Shown: positions 29,257 through 38,334, counted from the first letter of the stretch. The stretch is 64,000 nucleotides of DNA from Acinetobacter kanungonis (GCF_009939195.1 NZ_JAACKC010000007.1:1-64000); one strand, 5' to 3'. Numbers and translations are program-made. The notes: a model not told the origin generated them from the sequence alone.

Positions 29257-30600
29257 TTAAGCCGATTTCACTCGAATCAACTTTGCAAACAAGTCGTATT
29301 CATCTGCGTCGGTAATTTCAACTTCAAGCAGATCACCAGCTTTAATCAGACCCTTGTCGATATCTTCCACAAAGACATTACCATCAATTTCAGGCGCATC
29401 AGCATAAGAACGTGCAACTGCAACAGGGAACTCTTCTTCAAGATCATCAACCAATACTGTCATGACTTGACCAATACGCTTTTGAAGTTTCGCAACAGAA
29501 ATCTCTTGCTGAACTTCCATAAAACGCTCATAACGCTCTTGTTTAATTTCTTCAGGCACATGATCAGGTAAATCATTTGCCGTAGCACCTTCAACTGGTG
29601 AGTAAGTAAAGCAGCCTACTCGATCTAGCTGCGCTTCCTTCAACCAATCTAGCAACATTTGGAAATCTTCTTCAGTTTCACCAGGGAAACCAACCACAAA
29701 TGTTGATCGAATCACCAATTCAGGGCACTTCTCACGCCACAACTTAAGACGCTCTAAAGTGTTTTCACTGTGGGCTGGTCGCTTCATCAATTTTAAGATG
29801 CGCGGACTGGCGTGCTGAAAAGGAATGTCTAAATACGGTAAGATTTTACCTTGTGCCATTAAATCGATAACAGCATCTACGTGCGGATATGGATAGACAT
29901 AGTGCAAACGTACCCAGATCCCTAATTGACCTAAGGCTTCACACATGTCATAAAATTTAGTTTTAACAGGCTGACCGTTCCAGAAATCCAGCTTATATTT
30001 GGTATCTACACCATAAGCCGAAGTATCTTGAGAAATCACCAGCACTTCTTTTACGCCTGCACGTTTTAATGCGGCCGCTTCATCCAGAACAGAACCAACT
30101 GGACGTGAGACTAAATCACCACGCATGCTTGGAATAATACAGAAGGTACAACGATGGTTGCATCCTTCCGATATTTTTAAATAAGCATAATGTTTCGGGG
30201 TTAGGCGAATGCCTTGCTCTGGTACCAAATCAATAAATGGATTGTGCTTTGGTGGCGCAGGCACATATTCATGTACCGCTTCCATGACATCCTGATAGGC
30301 TGCCGCACCTGTGACTTTAAGGACATTTGGGTGCATTTCACGAATTTTATCTTCGTCTTTACCTAAACAACCTGTCACAATAACTTTACCATTGGCGCTC
30401 ATAGCTTCACCAATCGCATCCAATGATTCTTGTACTGCAGATTCAATAAAACCACAGGTATTAACAACAACCAAATCGGCACCATCATAATCTGATGCCA
30501 CATCATAACCTTCAGTCTTTAACTGAGTTAAAATTCGTTCAGAATCTACCAATGCCTTAGGACAACCTAAAGAAACAAAACCGACTTTGGGGGACTTCAT
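29257..30600 (-). CDS. rimO: Ribosomal protein S12 methylthiotransferase
   Basis: This 447-residue radical-SAM methylthiotransferase has an N-terminal iron-sulfur domain ([19 protein letters not shown]), the SAM cluster motif CNHRCTFC, and a C-terminal TRAM domain (from about residue 375). It methylthiolates the conserved Asp of S12. The ATG at 30600 has a GGAG upstream. A GTG five codons earlier was not used. Confidence 0.95.
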   Translation of the reverse strand: MKSPKVGFVSLGCPKALVDSERILTQLKTEGYDVASDYDGADLVVVNTCGFIESAVQESLDAIGEAMSANGKVIVTGCLGKDEDKIREMHPNVLKVTGAAAYQDVMEAVHEYVPAPPKHNPFIDLVPEQGIRLTPKHYAYLKISEGCNHRCTFCIIPSMRGDLVSRPVGSVLDEAAALKRAGVKEVLVISQDTSAYGVDTKYKLDFWNGQPVKTKFYDMCEALGQLGIWVRLHYVYPYPHVDAVIDLMAQGKILPYLDIPFQHASPRILKLMKRPAHSENTLERLKLWREKCPELVIRSTFVVGFPGETEEDFQMLLDWLKEAQLDRVGCFTYSPVEGATANDLPDHVPEEIKQERYERFMEVQQEISVAKLQKRIGQVMTVLVDDLEEEFPVAVARSYADAPEIDGNVFVEDIDKGLIKAGDLLEVEITDADEYDLFAKLIRVKSA

Positions 30601-30681
30601 GAATCTGCGCTCCACTAGAATCCGCGTATTGTAAGACTTTTCTATTCATAAAAATAGGTGGAAAGCCTACTCTTTCTGTAA

Positions 30682-30740
30682 TGCACCAAAATTAATCCAC
30701 TGTTTGCTTTATATATTTACATTTGCACCATTTTGATACA
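30682..30740 (+). promoter_or_regulatory. Putative NtrC binding sites upstream of ntrB
   Basis: TGCACCATTTTGATACA (30724-30740) matches the known NtrC site TGCACC-N5-GGTGCA at most positions. A second half-site, TGCACC at 30682-30687, lies 42 bp away, four helical turns. The main site centres about 140 bp upstream of the predicted start, typical enhancer spacing. Confidence 0.6.
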
Positions 30741-30846
30741 TTTTAAAAGTTATCTACCCATAATCTTCGGCTTACAATTTTAATAAAGTCCAATTTCAGC
30801 GCATTTTCTTAATAAAGGCTCAACTTTGACACGCTGGATTTAAAGT

Positions 30847-30862
30847 TGGCGTGCATTTTGCT
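30847..30862 (+). promoter_or_regulatory. Putative sigma-54 promoter of ntrBC
   Basis: TTGGCGTGCATTTTGCTT carries GG (30848-30849) and GC (30860-30861) exactly 10 bp apart, the -24/-12 rule, in the context TTGGC and TTGCTT. RNA would start near 30873, about 80 nt before ntrB. A 12-bp palindrome (TCCAATATTGGA, 30882-30893) lies in the leader. The rest of the 350-bp gap (30601-30951) holds no gene. Confidence 0.65.
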
Positions 30863-30951
30863 TAATTTGCATCAATTGCGTTCCAATATTGGACTATTAA
30901 TTGCTTTTTGAAGATGCCATTGCGCCATTTTAACACAGGATACCCTCGCTA

Positions 30952-32061
30952 ATGGATCAGCCACATACTATCGACTACCGCGTTTTGGTGGACAATTTGA
31001 CCACCGCGATTTTGCTTGTCGACAGTAAACTTAATATTTTTTATTTAAACTCATCATGCGAGTCATTGTTTGATATGAGTTTATTGCGAGCAAATGGACA
31101 ACCCGTCCTCAATTTGCTGCATATGCCTAACGATGAATTCAATACACAAGAAGCATTATTTAACACTTTAGCTACGGGTCAACCTTATACACGTCGTGAA
31201 GCCACCATCAATGTCAACTTTAAAGACATTCATGTGGATTACACCGTATCGCAACTAAATGCCGGTAAGCCTTATCACCCTTTACTGTTAATTGAGCTGA
31301 ATCCGATTGACCGTATGCTGAAAATTTCCAAAGAAGAAAATCTTATTCAGCAGCATCAGGTTGCACGCCAGCTCATTCGCGGGGTAGCTCACGAAATTAA
31401 GAACCCTTTAGGCGGGATTCGCGGTGCAACACAACTGCTCGCACGTAGTTTAAACAACCCAGAATATTCAGAATTCACTGACATTATTATTAGTGAAGTC
31501 GATCGTCTACGTAATCTTGCAGATACCATGCTCGGTTCACGTCAATTACCAAGTTATGAACCCGTCAATGTTCACGAACCTCTGGAACGCGTTCGTTCAC
31601 TGATTGCCAATCAAACCAAAAAGAAAATCAAGATCACACGTGATTATGACCTTTCATTACCTGACGTAAATGCTGATCGTGATCAACTGATTCAGGTCAT
31701 GCTTAACATCAGCGTCAATGCCGTTCAAGCCATGATGGAAAATAAAGAGTTCTTTACCGAACATCAACCTGAACTGGTTTTAAGAACTCGTATTCAACGC
31801 TTGGTCACGATTAATGGTGTGCTGAATCGCTCTGCAGTTCGCGTTGATATTGAGGACAATGGACCAGGCGTTCCTGAAGAGATCTTGGAATCCGTGTTCT
31901 ATCCACTTGTGACTGGGCGTGCCAAAGGCACAGGACTCGGTCTGAGTATTGCACAAAACATTATGCATCAACATAACGGAATGATTGAATGCCAATCTGT
32001 TCCGGGAAAAACAGTATTTAGCTTATATTTACCTTGGGAGTCTAACCATGTCGCGAAATAA
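30952..32061 (+). CDS. glnL: Nitrogen regulation sensor histidine kinase NtrB
   Basis: This 369-residue soluble kinase has an N-terminal PAS domain (10-120), the H-box RGVAHEIKNPLGGIRG with His147, the N-box MLNISVNAVQAM, and G-boxes DNGPGVPEEI and GTGLGLSIAQNI. No membrane segment is present, as expected for NtrB, which senses nitrogen through PII. It overlaps ntrC by 14 bp. Confidence 0.93.
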   Translation: MDQPHTIDYRVLVDNLTTAILLVDSKLNIFYLNSSCESLFDMSLLRANGQPVLNLLHMPNDEFNTQEALFNTLATGQPYTRREATINVNFKDIHVDYTVSQLNAGKPYHPLLLIELNPIDRMLKISKEENLIQQHQVARQLIRGVAHEIKNPLGGIRGATQLLARSLNNPEYSEFTDIIISEVDRLRNLADTMLGSRQLPSYEPVNVHEPLERVRSLIANQTKKKIKITRDYDLSLPDVNADRDQLIQVMLNISVNAVQAMMENKEFFTEHQPELVLRTRIQRLVTINGVLNRSAVRVDIEDNGPGVPEEILESVFYPLVTGRAKGTGLGLSIAQNIMHQHNGMIECQSVPGKTVFSLYLPWESNHVAK

Positions 32062-33523
32062 AATATGGGTAATTGATGACGATCGCGCCATGCGATGGGT
32101 GCTTGAAAAAACATTTAAAGAAGAAGGTTTTGATGTCACCAGCTTTGAAGAAGCACAATCTGCTTTAGATCAGCTTGCTACCGATGCACCTGATGTCATT
32201 CTGACTGACATCCGTATGCCGGGTATCGATGGTTTAACCTTCTTAGCCAAAGTCAAAAGCAATTACCCAGACCTCCCTGTCATTATTATGACGGCGCACT
32301 CTGATTTAGAATCCGCAGTGTCAAGCTATCAAACTGGTGCTTTTGAATATCTACCTAAACCATTTGATATTGATGAAGCATTGGCATTGGTCAATCGTGC
32401 CATCCTGCATATTACCAAGCTACAACAACAAGAATCTGCAAAAACTGCTTCTCCAATTCAATCGACAGAAATTATTGGTGAATCACCTGCCATGCAGGAA
32501 GTCTTCCGAGCGATTGGTCGCCTTTCTCAGTCCCACATTACCGTACTGATTAATGGTGAATCTGGTACAGGTAAAGAATTGGTTGCGCATGCCTTACACC
32601 GCCATTCGCCGCGTAGCAGCAAACCATTTATTGCTTTAAACATGGCTGCCATTCCAAAAGACTTGATCGAGACCGAATTATTTGGTCATGAAAAAGGTGC
32701 ATTTACGGGCGCTAATACGCAACGTCAAGGACGTTTCGAACAAGCCAACGGCGGCACACTGTTCCTTGATGAAATTGGGGATATGCCGTTTGAAACACAA
32801 ACTCGCTTATTACGTGTCTTGGCAGATGGTGAATTCTATCGCGTTGGTGGTCACATCCCAGTCAAAGTCGATGTCCGCATTGTTGCAGCAACGCACCAAG
32901 ATTTAGAAAAGCTGGTAAATGAAGGTCGCTTCCGTGAAGACTTGTATCACCGTCTCAACGTGATCCGTATTCACATTCCAAAACTTGCGCATCGTAGCGA
33001 AGATATTCCTATGCTCGCGCAGCATTTCTTGGCGCGTGCAGGCAAAGAACTCGGGGTTAGCCCAAAAATCTTGCGCCCTGAAACACAAGAATACATGCAG
33101 CAATTGCCTTGGCAAGGTAATGTTCGCCAATTGGAAAATACATGCCGCTGGCTTACGGTGATGATCACAGGTCGTGAGGTTTATCCTGAAGATCTGCCTT
33201 CTGAACTGAAACAGATTCCGATTGAGAAATCATCAGAACAAACTACCACTTCCAATTTCGACCGTATCTCGCTACATCATTGGGATGAGTTACTGGGTCA
33301 ATGGGCAATTCAAAAGCTCAAAAATGGCGAAATGAAGATTCTGGATATTGCGACACCAATGTTTGAGCGCACATTGATTAATGCTGCACTACAACAAACG
33401 CGTGGTCGTAAACGTCATGCCGCTGAACTTTTAGGTTGGGGGCGTAACACCCTAACTCGCAAGTTGAAAGAACTTGGTATGGATACCGCTGACGACGACA
33501 TTGAAGAAGAAATTGAAGGCTAA
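32048..33523 (+). CDS. glnG: Nitrogen regulation response regulator NtrC
   Basis: This 491-residue sigma-54 activator has a receiver domain with Asp54 (ILTDIRMPG), an AAA+ domain with Walker [10 protein letters not shown] and the sigma-54 contact loop GAFTGA (in [12 protein letters not shown]), and a C-terminal Fis-type helix-turn-helix ([20 protein letters not shown]). Phosphorylated by NtrB, it drives nitrogen-limitation genes. The ATG at 32048 lies inside the end of ntrB, so translation is coupled. The operon ends in a strong terminator. Confidence 0.95.
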   Translation: MSRNKIWVIDDDRAMRWVLEKTFKEEGFDVTSFEEAQSALDQLATDAPDVILTDIRMPGIDGLTFLAKVKSNYPDLPVIIMTAHSDLESAVSSYQTGAFEYLPKPFDIDEALALVNRAILHITKLQQQESAKTASPIQSTEIIGESPAMQEVFRAIGRLSQSHITVLINGESGTGKELVAHALHRHSPRSSKPFIALNMAAIPKDLIETELFGHEKGAFTGANTQRQGRFEQANGGTLFLDEIGDMPFETQTRLLRVLADGEFYRVGGHIPVKVDVRIVAATHQDLEKLVNEGRFREDLYHRLNVIRIHIPKLAHRSEDIPMLAQHFLARAGKELGVSPKILRPETQEYMQQLPWQGNVRQLENTCRWLTVMITGREVYPEDLPSELKQIPIEKSSEQTTTSNFDRISLHHWDELLGQWAIQKLKNGEMKILDIATPMFERTLINAALQQTRGRKRHAAELLGWGRNTLTRKLKELGMDTADDDIEEEIEG

Positions 33524-33533
33524 GCCTGCATAT

Positions 33534-33563
33534 AAAAACAGCTCCTTTCATGGAGCTGTTTTT
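33534..33563. terminator. Bidirectional terminator after ntrC
   Basis: A 12-bp stem (33534-33545 with 33552-33563) has a 6-nt loop and A/T flanks. It serves ntrBC and the convergent hypothetical gene. Confidence 0.9.
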
Positions 33564-33569
33564 ATTCAA

Positions 33570-33890
33570 TTAGACTGCAAAACCTGTATAGCGATACATA
33601 TTTTCCACACCTAATTCCGAACGCACCAAAATGGCTTGCTCAAAATCAACCTTCATGATTTCAGCATAGACATTGGCAGTTTCATCGTCATGAATTTCAT
33701 CAACTGAACGCGACATTTTCTGTTCAAAACGGTCTGACACAAATTCAAAACCCAAATCCATTGCAATAAACAATGTATGCTCACACGGCTGAATATATTG
33801 CTCTTCCGACCAATCCACAACGGCATGCTGACAAATTGGACAGCAGATATTGCTTTCGGCTGAATCTATTTCAATGATTTGTTGGTACAT
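33570..33890 (-). CDS. Hypothetical protein with zinc-knuckle-like N-terminus
   Basis: A 106-residue acidic protein not assigned to any family. Residues 16-38 contain CCPIC and, 16 residues later, CEH, a possible four-ligand zinc site. The rest is rich in Asp and Glu, with a DEIHDDETANVYAEIMKVD helix and no membrane segment. It sits between the ntrC terminator and a divergent LysR gene, so it has its own promoter in the 137-bp gap. Function unknown. Confidence 0.7.
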   Translation of the reverse strand: MYQQIIEIDSAESNICCPICQHAVVDWSEEQYIQPCEHTLFIAMDLGFEFVSDRFEQKMSRSVDEIHDDETANVYAEIMKVDFEQAILVRSELGVENMYRYTGFAV

Positions 33891-33975
33891 CTTATTTCAA
33901 CTGTAATCTCTTGTTTGCAGTCTAAAGGATTCCATCGAAAATTTACATGAAATACCTACGTTTTAAAATTGACAA

Positions 33976-34014
33976 TATGCAACATTAACACTAAATTTTA
34001 AAAATCGTTGCATA
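33976..34014. promoter_or_regulatory. Inverted repeat upstream of the LysR gene
   Basis: TATGCAAC (33976-33983) and GTTGCATA (34007-34014) are perfect inverted arms separated by 23 bp, ending 13 bp before the LysR ATG. Autoregulation is a plausible use. Confidence 0.4.
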
Positions 34015-34027
34015 AATGGAATTATAA

Positions 34028-34927
34028 ATGTTATCTGATTTAGATGATTTTTATTGCTTTGCTTTAGTGGTGGAACACGGCGGTTTTAGTGCTGCAGAAC
34101 GGGCAACCGACATCCCCAAATCCAAACTGAGTCGTCGCGTCTACAATTTAGAAGAGCGTCTGGGCGTACGACTGATTCAGCGAAGTTCACGCCATTTTGC
34201 TGTCACAGAAATTGGCATGAACGTCTACCGTCACGCACAAGTCATGATGAATGCCGCACAAGCGGCTCATGACTTAGTCGACCATTTAAGTGTTGAACCA
34301 CGCGGTGTTATTAAAGTCAGCTTACCCGTCTCGATTGCCCAAAATGAAATCACTAAAGTTTTGCCCGGCTTTTTAAAAAAATATCCAGAAATTAAAGTAC
34401 AGCTCTTGGTCAGTAACCGACGTGTCGATGTCATTAATGAAGGCATCGATATCGCTTTGCGTGTTCGCTCCAATCTTGATGATGATCCAAGCCTGATCTT
34501 AAGAAAATTTGAACTGATTGAACAACACTTATTTGCCAGCCAAGCCTATCTAAATGAATTTGGTGAACTGAAGCAACCTGAAGATTTGGCGAAGCACCAT
34601 ATTCTGAGCATGGTGGATGAACATCTTGATCAACAGATTACTGTGCACGACAATCAAAATCATCAAAAGAAAATTAAAGTCAATCCTGTTGTTATGGGTT
34701 CTGATTTAATGATGCTGGCGCAACTGGCGCGACAGAACTGTGGTATTGCTTTATTACCTGATTCAATTGCGCAAGATTACATCAAAACAGGTGAACTGGT
34801 TCGCGTCTTACCTGACTGGAAAGCACCACACGGGATATTCCATGCTGTCTATCCATCACGTCGTGGACAACTTCCTGCTGTGCGGGTATTCATCGACTAT
34901 TTAGTGGAACATCTCAGTCACAAGTAA
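34028..34927 (+). CDS. LysR-family transcriptional regulator
   Basis: This 299-residue regulator has the N-terminal helix-turn-helix HGGFSAAERATDIPKSKLSR and a substrate-binding domain starting GVIKVSLPVSIAQNEI. The PKSKLSRRVYNLEERLGVRL pattern places it in the AaeR/DmlR-like subgroup, which often controls aromatic-acid or malate genes. The divergent neighbour is the zinc-knuckle hypothetical gene, a candidate target. The effector is unknown. Confidence 0.85.
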   Translation: MLSDLDDFYCFALVVEHGGFSAAERATDIPKSKLSRRVYNLEERLGVRLIQRSSRHFAVTEIGMNVYRHAQVMMNAAQAAHDLVDHLSVEPRGVIKVSLPVSIAQNEITKVLPGFLKKYPEIKVQLLVSNRRVDVINEGIDIALRVRSNLDDDPSLILRKFELIEQHLFASQAYLNEFGELKQPEDLAKHHILSMVDEHLDQQITVHDNQNHQKKIKVNPVVMGSDLMMLAQLARQNCGIALLPDSIAQDYIKTGELVRVLPDWKAPHGIFHAVYPSRRGQLPAVRVFIDYLVEHLSHK

Positions 34928-34935
34928 TAATACTC

Positions 34936-35001
34936 AAAAAAAAAGCTTATCCGAGGAGGATAAGCTTGAAAATCAAAATAAGAAACTACAGCTAGAATCT
35001 T
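34936..35001 (-). ncRNA. Putative small RNA, about 66 nt
   Basis: On the minus strand TTGATG (35032-35037) is exactly 17 bp from TATAAT (35009-35014), behind an AT-rich tract. RNA would start at A35001. It would end in a strong terminator: AAGCTTATCC pairs with GGATAAGCTT (34943-34967), followed by nine T. The 5-nt terminator loop and adjacent stem read ATCCTCCTCGG, complementary to Shine-Dalgarno sequences. No open frame of useful length lies inside. It lies between the LysR gene and the map terminator. The similarity to known RNAs was not checked. Confidence 0.55.
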
Positions 35002-35008
35002 GGAGTGC

Positions 35009-35037
35009 ATTATATGAATCGCGCAAAATTTCATCAA
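35009..35037 (-). promoter_or_regulatory. Strong sigma-70-type promoter of the putative small RNA
   Basis: -35 TTGATG, 17-bp spacer and -10 TATAAT read on the minus strand: ten or more of twelve consensus positions at ideal spacing, in a gap with no annotated gene downstream. Confidence 0.6.
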
Positions 35038-35144
35038 ATATAAAAAAACGATTAATTCTTCTGACCAATATTCACTCGACCTTGAAAATATTTGCCTTCA
35101 ATCGAATCTCAATAGAAATTAGCTATCAATAAACCATAAAAGGC

Positions 35145-35168
35145 AAAAATTTAGACTTAAGTCTAAAT
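35145..35168 (-). terminator. map terminator, perfect 20-bp palindrome
   Basis: ATTTAGAC (35161-35168) pairs with GTCTAAAT (35149-35156) around TTAA, followed on the minus strand by a T-run, 19 bp after the map stop. It separates map from the small RNA candidate. Confidence 0.7.
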
Positions 35169-35186
35169 CCAGCTTTCACTCAGCCG

Positions 35187-35984
35187 TCATTTGATTTCAG
35201 GATAATCACCTGTTCCTTCTGGCCATGGGGTTAACAGTTCAAAGCCGGTCTCGGTTACTGCAACCATGTGTTCCCATTGAGCAGAAAGTGACTTATCTAC
35301 GGTCACTACAGTCCAACCATCTCTTAACTCTTTCACCGATCCACGACCAATATTCACCATCGGCTCAATGGTAAACACCATACCTTTCTTCAGCTTCAAG
35401 CCCTGACCAGGTTGACCGTAGTGCAAAACGCTAGGTTGTTCATGGTAAACCTTACCAATGCCGTGTCCGCAGTAATCTTTTACAATACTAAAGCCTTCAC
35501 GCTGCGCGACAGACTGTATCGCAAAACCAATATCACCTAATGTAGCATCAGGCTTCACCGCTTGAATACCCGCGAGCATAGCTTCATAGGTTGTATCTAC
35601 CAGCTTTTTGGCTTCTGGCTTCACACTCCCCACATAGTACATTCGGCTGGTATCACCAAAATAACCATCCTTAATGATTGCAACATCAATATTAATAATG
35701 TCCCCATCTTCTAAAATACGGGTTGCAGATGGAATTCCGTGACAAACCACTTCATTCGGAGAAATACAGGTGGTTTTGGTATAGCCATAATAACCAATAT
35801 TGGCAGGAGTCACATTTAAGGTATTCACAATATAATCATGGCAAATATCATCTAGATATTCTGTACTTACACCAGGCTTAACATGCTCGCCAATCATTGC
35901 CAAAACTTGTGCAGCCAAACGCCCAGACACACGTAGTTTTTCAATATCTTGCTCAGTTTTAATCACTACTGAAGAAGCCAGCAT
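35187..35984 (-). CDS. map: Type I methionine aminopeptidase
   Basis: This 265-residue pita-bread-fold metalloprotease has the metal ligands in INIDVAIIKDGYFGDTSRM, YCGHGIGKVYHEQP, MVFTIEPMV and WEHMVAVTE. It removes the N-terminal Met from nascent proteins. The ATG at 35984 has GAGG six bases upstream. A TATAAT at 36012-36017 (minus strand) probably starts a short leader. Confidence 0.95.
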   Translation of the reverse strand: MLASSVVIKTEQDIEKLRVSGRLAAQVLAMIGEHVKPGVSTEYLDDICHDYIVNTLNVTPANIGYYGYTKTTCISPNEVVCHGIPSATRILEDGDIINIDVAIIKDGYFGDTSRMYYVGSVKPEAKKLVDTTYEAMLAGIQAVKPDATLGDIGFAIQSVAQREGFSIVKDYCGHGIGKVYHEQPSVLHYGQPGQGLKLKKGMVFTIEPMVNIGRGSVKELRDGWTVVTVDKSLSAQWEHMVAVTETGFELLTPWPEGTGDYPEIK

Positions 35985-36312
35985 ATCCTCACCCTCTTAA
36001 ATGATGCAGGCATTATAATCCTTTTCATTTAAAAATGTTGCTTAACGCACCCACTCAGCCTAAGCACTTCAATCTTCAGACAAGCTGAAGGCAAAACATC
36101 TAAACGATTAGCCCAATACACGATGATTTTTTTTACAAATCTCTAAACATACTGTTTAGCATTTTTTCATCCATTTTCAGCAATATAATTCGACCATTAA
36201 ATAAAACACAGAAAAGATTGTATAAAAAAAATTCATATTACATATAAAAAATTTTCCCAAGTCCTTATTTTTCTACTAGAATCGCCTGTTTTTAGTCAAT
36301 GCATCTCCTGAT
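35985..36312. other. Intergenic region between map and brnQ
   Basis: No gene is seen in 328 bp. It holds the map -10 box (ATTATA on the plus strand, 36012-36017). CTAAACA (36143-36149) and TGTTTAG (36153-36159) form a 17-bp dyad followed by CATTTTTT, which could be an operator or a weak attenuator for brnQ. AT-rich promoter-like sequence fills 36180-36290. Confidence 0.45.
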
Positions 36313-37605
36313 ATGACGAATCTTCGTACTCGAGATATTATTGCCTTGGGTTTTATGACCTTTGCTCTGTTCATTGGAGCAGGCAATATTATCTTTCCAC
36401 CAATTGTTGCCCAACAAGCCGGTGAACACGTATGGCTTGCAGCTGCAGGCTTCCTTGTTACTGCCGTGGGTCTACCTGTAATCACGATTATTGCCCTTTC
36501 ACGCGTTGAAGGCTCAATTCAACTCTTGAGTTCTCCACTCGGTAAAGTAGCAAGCTTAATCTTAACCGTTGTCTGTTATTTGGCTGTAGGACCCCTCTTT
36601 GCTACGCCACGTACTGCAACAGTTTCTTATGAGATTGGTTTCTCATCTTATTTTGGCACTTCAGCAAATAGCCTGTTTATTTACAGTGTTATCTATTTTG
36701 CTATTGTGACGCTCATTTCACTCTATCCAAATAAACTCTTGGATACGGTTGGACATTTCCTTGCACCAATTAAGATCATTTCTCTTGCTGTGCTCGGTAT
36801 TGCTGCATTTTTAATCCCAGCAGGTTACATCCCTCCTGCAATTAATAATTATGTCGCCAGCCCCGTTTCTGAAGGCTTTGTGAATGGCTATCTCACCATG
36901 GATACGCTCGGCGCACTAGTTTTCGGTATTGTGATTATTCATGCGATCCATTCACGTGGTGTAACCGACAAAAAGTTAGTGACCAAGTACGCTGTGATTG
37001 CGGGTCTAATTTCAGGTGTCGGCTTAACGCTGGTTTATCTCAGCCTATTTAAACTCGGTCTTGGAAGCCATGAAGTTGCTCCAAATGCAGCTAATGGTGC
37101 GATTATTTTGCATGCTTATGTACAACATGCATTCGGCGATCTAGGTTCAATCTTCCTTACTGGTATGATTTTCCTTGCCTGCATGGTAACTGCAATTGGT
37201 CTGACTTGTGCTTGCGCAGAATACTTCTCAGAATTAACTAAGATACCATATAAAATTTTAGTCTTTGTTCTAATTGGATTTTCTCTACTGATCTCCAACT
37301 TAGGCTTGACTAAACTGATTGCAGTTTCTGTCCCTGTATTGTGTGCGATCTATCCGCCTGCAATTGTGGTGATTATGCTGAGCTTCTTTGCAAAATTCTG
37401 GAAAAATCCTCCAGCCGTTATTGCACCAGTCACAGCAGTATCTTTTCTTTTTGGTATTTTAGAAGGTCTTAAAGCAGCAGAATTGAATGCTTTTTTACCA
37501 GAATTTGTTCAACATTTACCCTTAAATGAACAAAACCTTGCATGGTTAATTCCATCTTTATTGGTCTTAGTTATTGCAATGATCTGCGACAAATTTAGAA
37601 AATAA
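36313..37605 (+). CDS. brnQ: Branched-chain amino acid transport carrier BrnQ
   Basis: This 430-residue membrane protein with about twelve spans has the LIVCS family hallmark [16 protein letters not shown] near the N-terminus, [15 protein letters not shown], and [11 protein letters not shown] later. It imports leucine, isoleucine and valine by cation symport. No ribosome-binding site is obvious upstream of the ATG. The gene appears monocistronic. Confidence 0.93.
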   Translation: MTNLRTRDIIALGFMTFALFIGAGNIIFPPIVAQQAGEHVWLAAAGFLVTAVGLPVITIIALSRVEGSIQLLSSPLGKVASLILTVVCYLAVGPLFATPRTATVSYEIGFSSYFGTSANSLFIYSVIYFAIVTLISLYPNKLLDTVGHFLAPIKIISLAVLGIAAFLIPAGYIPPAINNYVASPVSEGFVNGYLTMDTLGALVFGIVIIHAIHSRGVTDKKLVTKYAVIAGLISGVGLTLVYLSLFKLGLGSHEVAPNAANGAIILHAYVQHAFGDLGSIFLTGMIFLACMVTAIGLTCACAEYFSELTKIPYKILVFVLIGFSLLISNLGLTKLIAVSVPVLCAIYPPAIVVIMLSFFAKFWKNPPAVIAPVTAVSFLFGILEGLKAAELNAFLPEFVQHLPLNEQNLAWLIPSLLVLVIAMICDKFRK

Positions 37606-37856
37606 TCTTTCGATTTGTAATTAAAATCCAATTTTACCCAAATTCGATTTTATATGTGACCAATAAATGTCGATTTTACCCAAATCTACCTTTATTGTTT
37701 ACTTTTCGCAGACATGCAATAACATGCCCTGCATGCACCTCTCTTCCAACAGCTCTCGTTTGAATTTCCCATAATTTGGTCTGCTTTTTGCTTTATTCGA
37801 CTTAAGCACTATTAAGTTTTTTCGTAGATCGAATTAGGCTAGGTGTTAGGCGATGA

Positions 37857-37924
37857 AGTTCATATTTTCAACATTTGTATCCCAACAAATGTGCAAGCTA
37901 GTATTACCGAATAAAATATGAACT
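37857..37924. repeat. Nested inverted repeat, foldable element
   Basis: Outer 12-bp arms AGTTCATATTTT (37857-37868) and AAAATATGAACT (37913-37924) are perfect. Inside lies a second perfect hairpin, ACATTTGT (37871-37878) with ACAAATGT (37885-37892). No T-run follows on either strand. Confidence 0.6.
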
Positions 37925-38044
37925 ATTCACAAAATAAACAATTTCCCATATAAATTTTTATATAAGTAATAGTTTTTCGACAAAATAAAGGTATTAGCTA
38001 TTGAAATACCCCTAAATTCGAAGTACAACATTACTAACCAATCC

Positions 38045-38083
38045 GACTAAAACACTTAGGTTTTAGTCAAATTCATAGGAGGG
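38045..38083 (+). promoter_or_regulatory. Hairpin next to a strong Shine-Dalgarno
   Basis: A 9-bp stem (38045-38053 with 38060-38068) and 6-nt loop precede AGGAGGG (38077-38083). The spacing of 7 nt from AGGAGG to ATG 38090 shows that this, not the ATG at 38084, is the start of the next gene. Confidence 0.5.
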
Positions 38084-38089
38084 ATGGAG

Positions 38090-38332
38090 ATGTTATCATT
38101 ACATTTCAATAAGCAAGTCTTCATTAACGCTCTGAAGGCAAATAAAAACATGGTCACCTATTTAAGCACCACCGTGGCCTTGATGCTTACTTTGCTATTT
38201 CATGGATTAATTCAAGGACATCTAAAAGCCGAATATTTTGCCTACGCGCTTTTTGTTTCTGCCGCCTTTTATGGTTGGGCCGCCATAGACCAAAAAGTCC
38301 GCGCCCAAAAGAAATCTAAGACCACCGATTAA
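38090..38332 (+). CDS. Small membrane protein of unknown function
   Basis: An 80-residue protein with two hydrophobic spans (about 19-42 and 48-66) separated by GHLKAE, and a basic C-terminus (DQKVRAQKKSKTTD) that should face the cytoplasm. The ATG at 38090 is fixed by the strong AGGAGG. I do not recognise a family. It is preceded by a 484-bp gap with several dyads and followed at once by a perfect hairpin (38335-38358). Confidence 0.7.
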   Translation: MLSLHFNKQVFINALKANKNMVTYLSTTVALMLTLLFHGLIQGHLKAEYFAYALFVSAAFYGWAAIDQKVRAQKKSKTTD

Positions 38333-38334
38333 AC

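Larger units (their letters stand above)
37606..38089. other. Long structured gap between brnQ and a small membrane protein gene
   Basis: No gene is seen in 484 bp. ATTTTACCCAAAT occurs at 37631-37643 and 37673-37685, 42 bp apart. ACTTAA/TTAAGT at 37800-37817 followed by T6 is a weak terminator-like hairpin. A nested inverted repeat spans 37857-37924. GACTAAAAC/GTTTTAGTC (38045-38068) ends nine bases before the Shine-Dalgarno of the next gene. Confidence 0.5.

Noticed and set aside
37841..37852. GTTAGGC resembling an integron attC core site
   Set aside because: No matching RYYYAAC partner at the right distance, and no cassette or integrase nearby.
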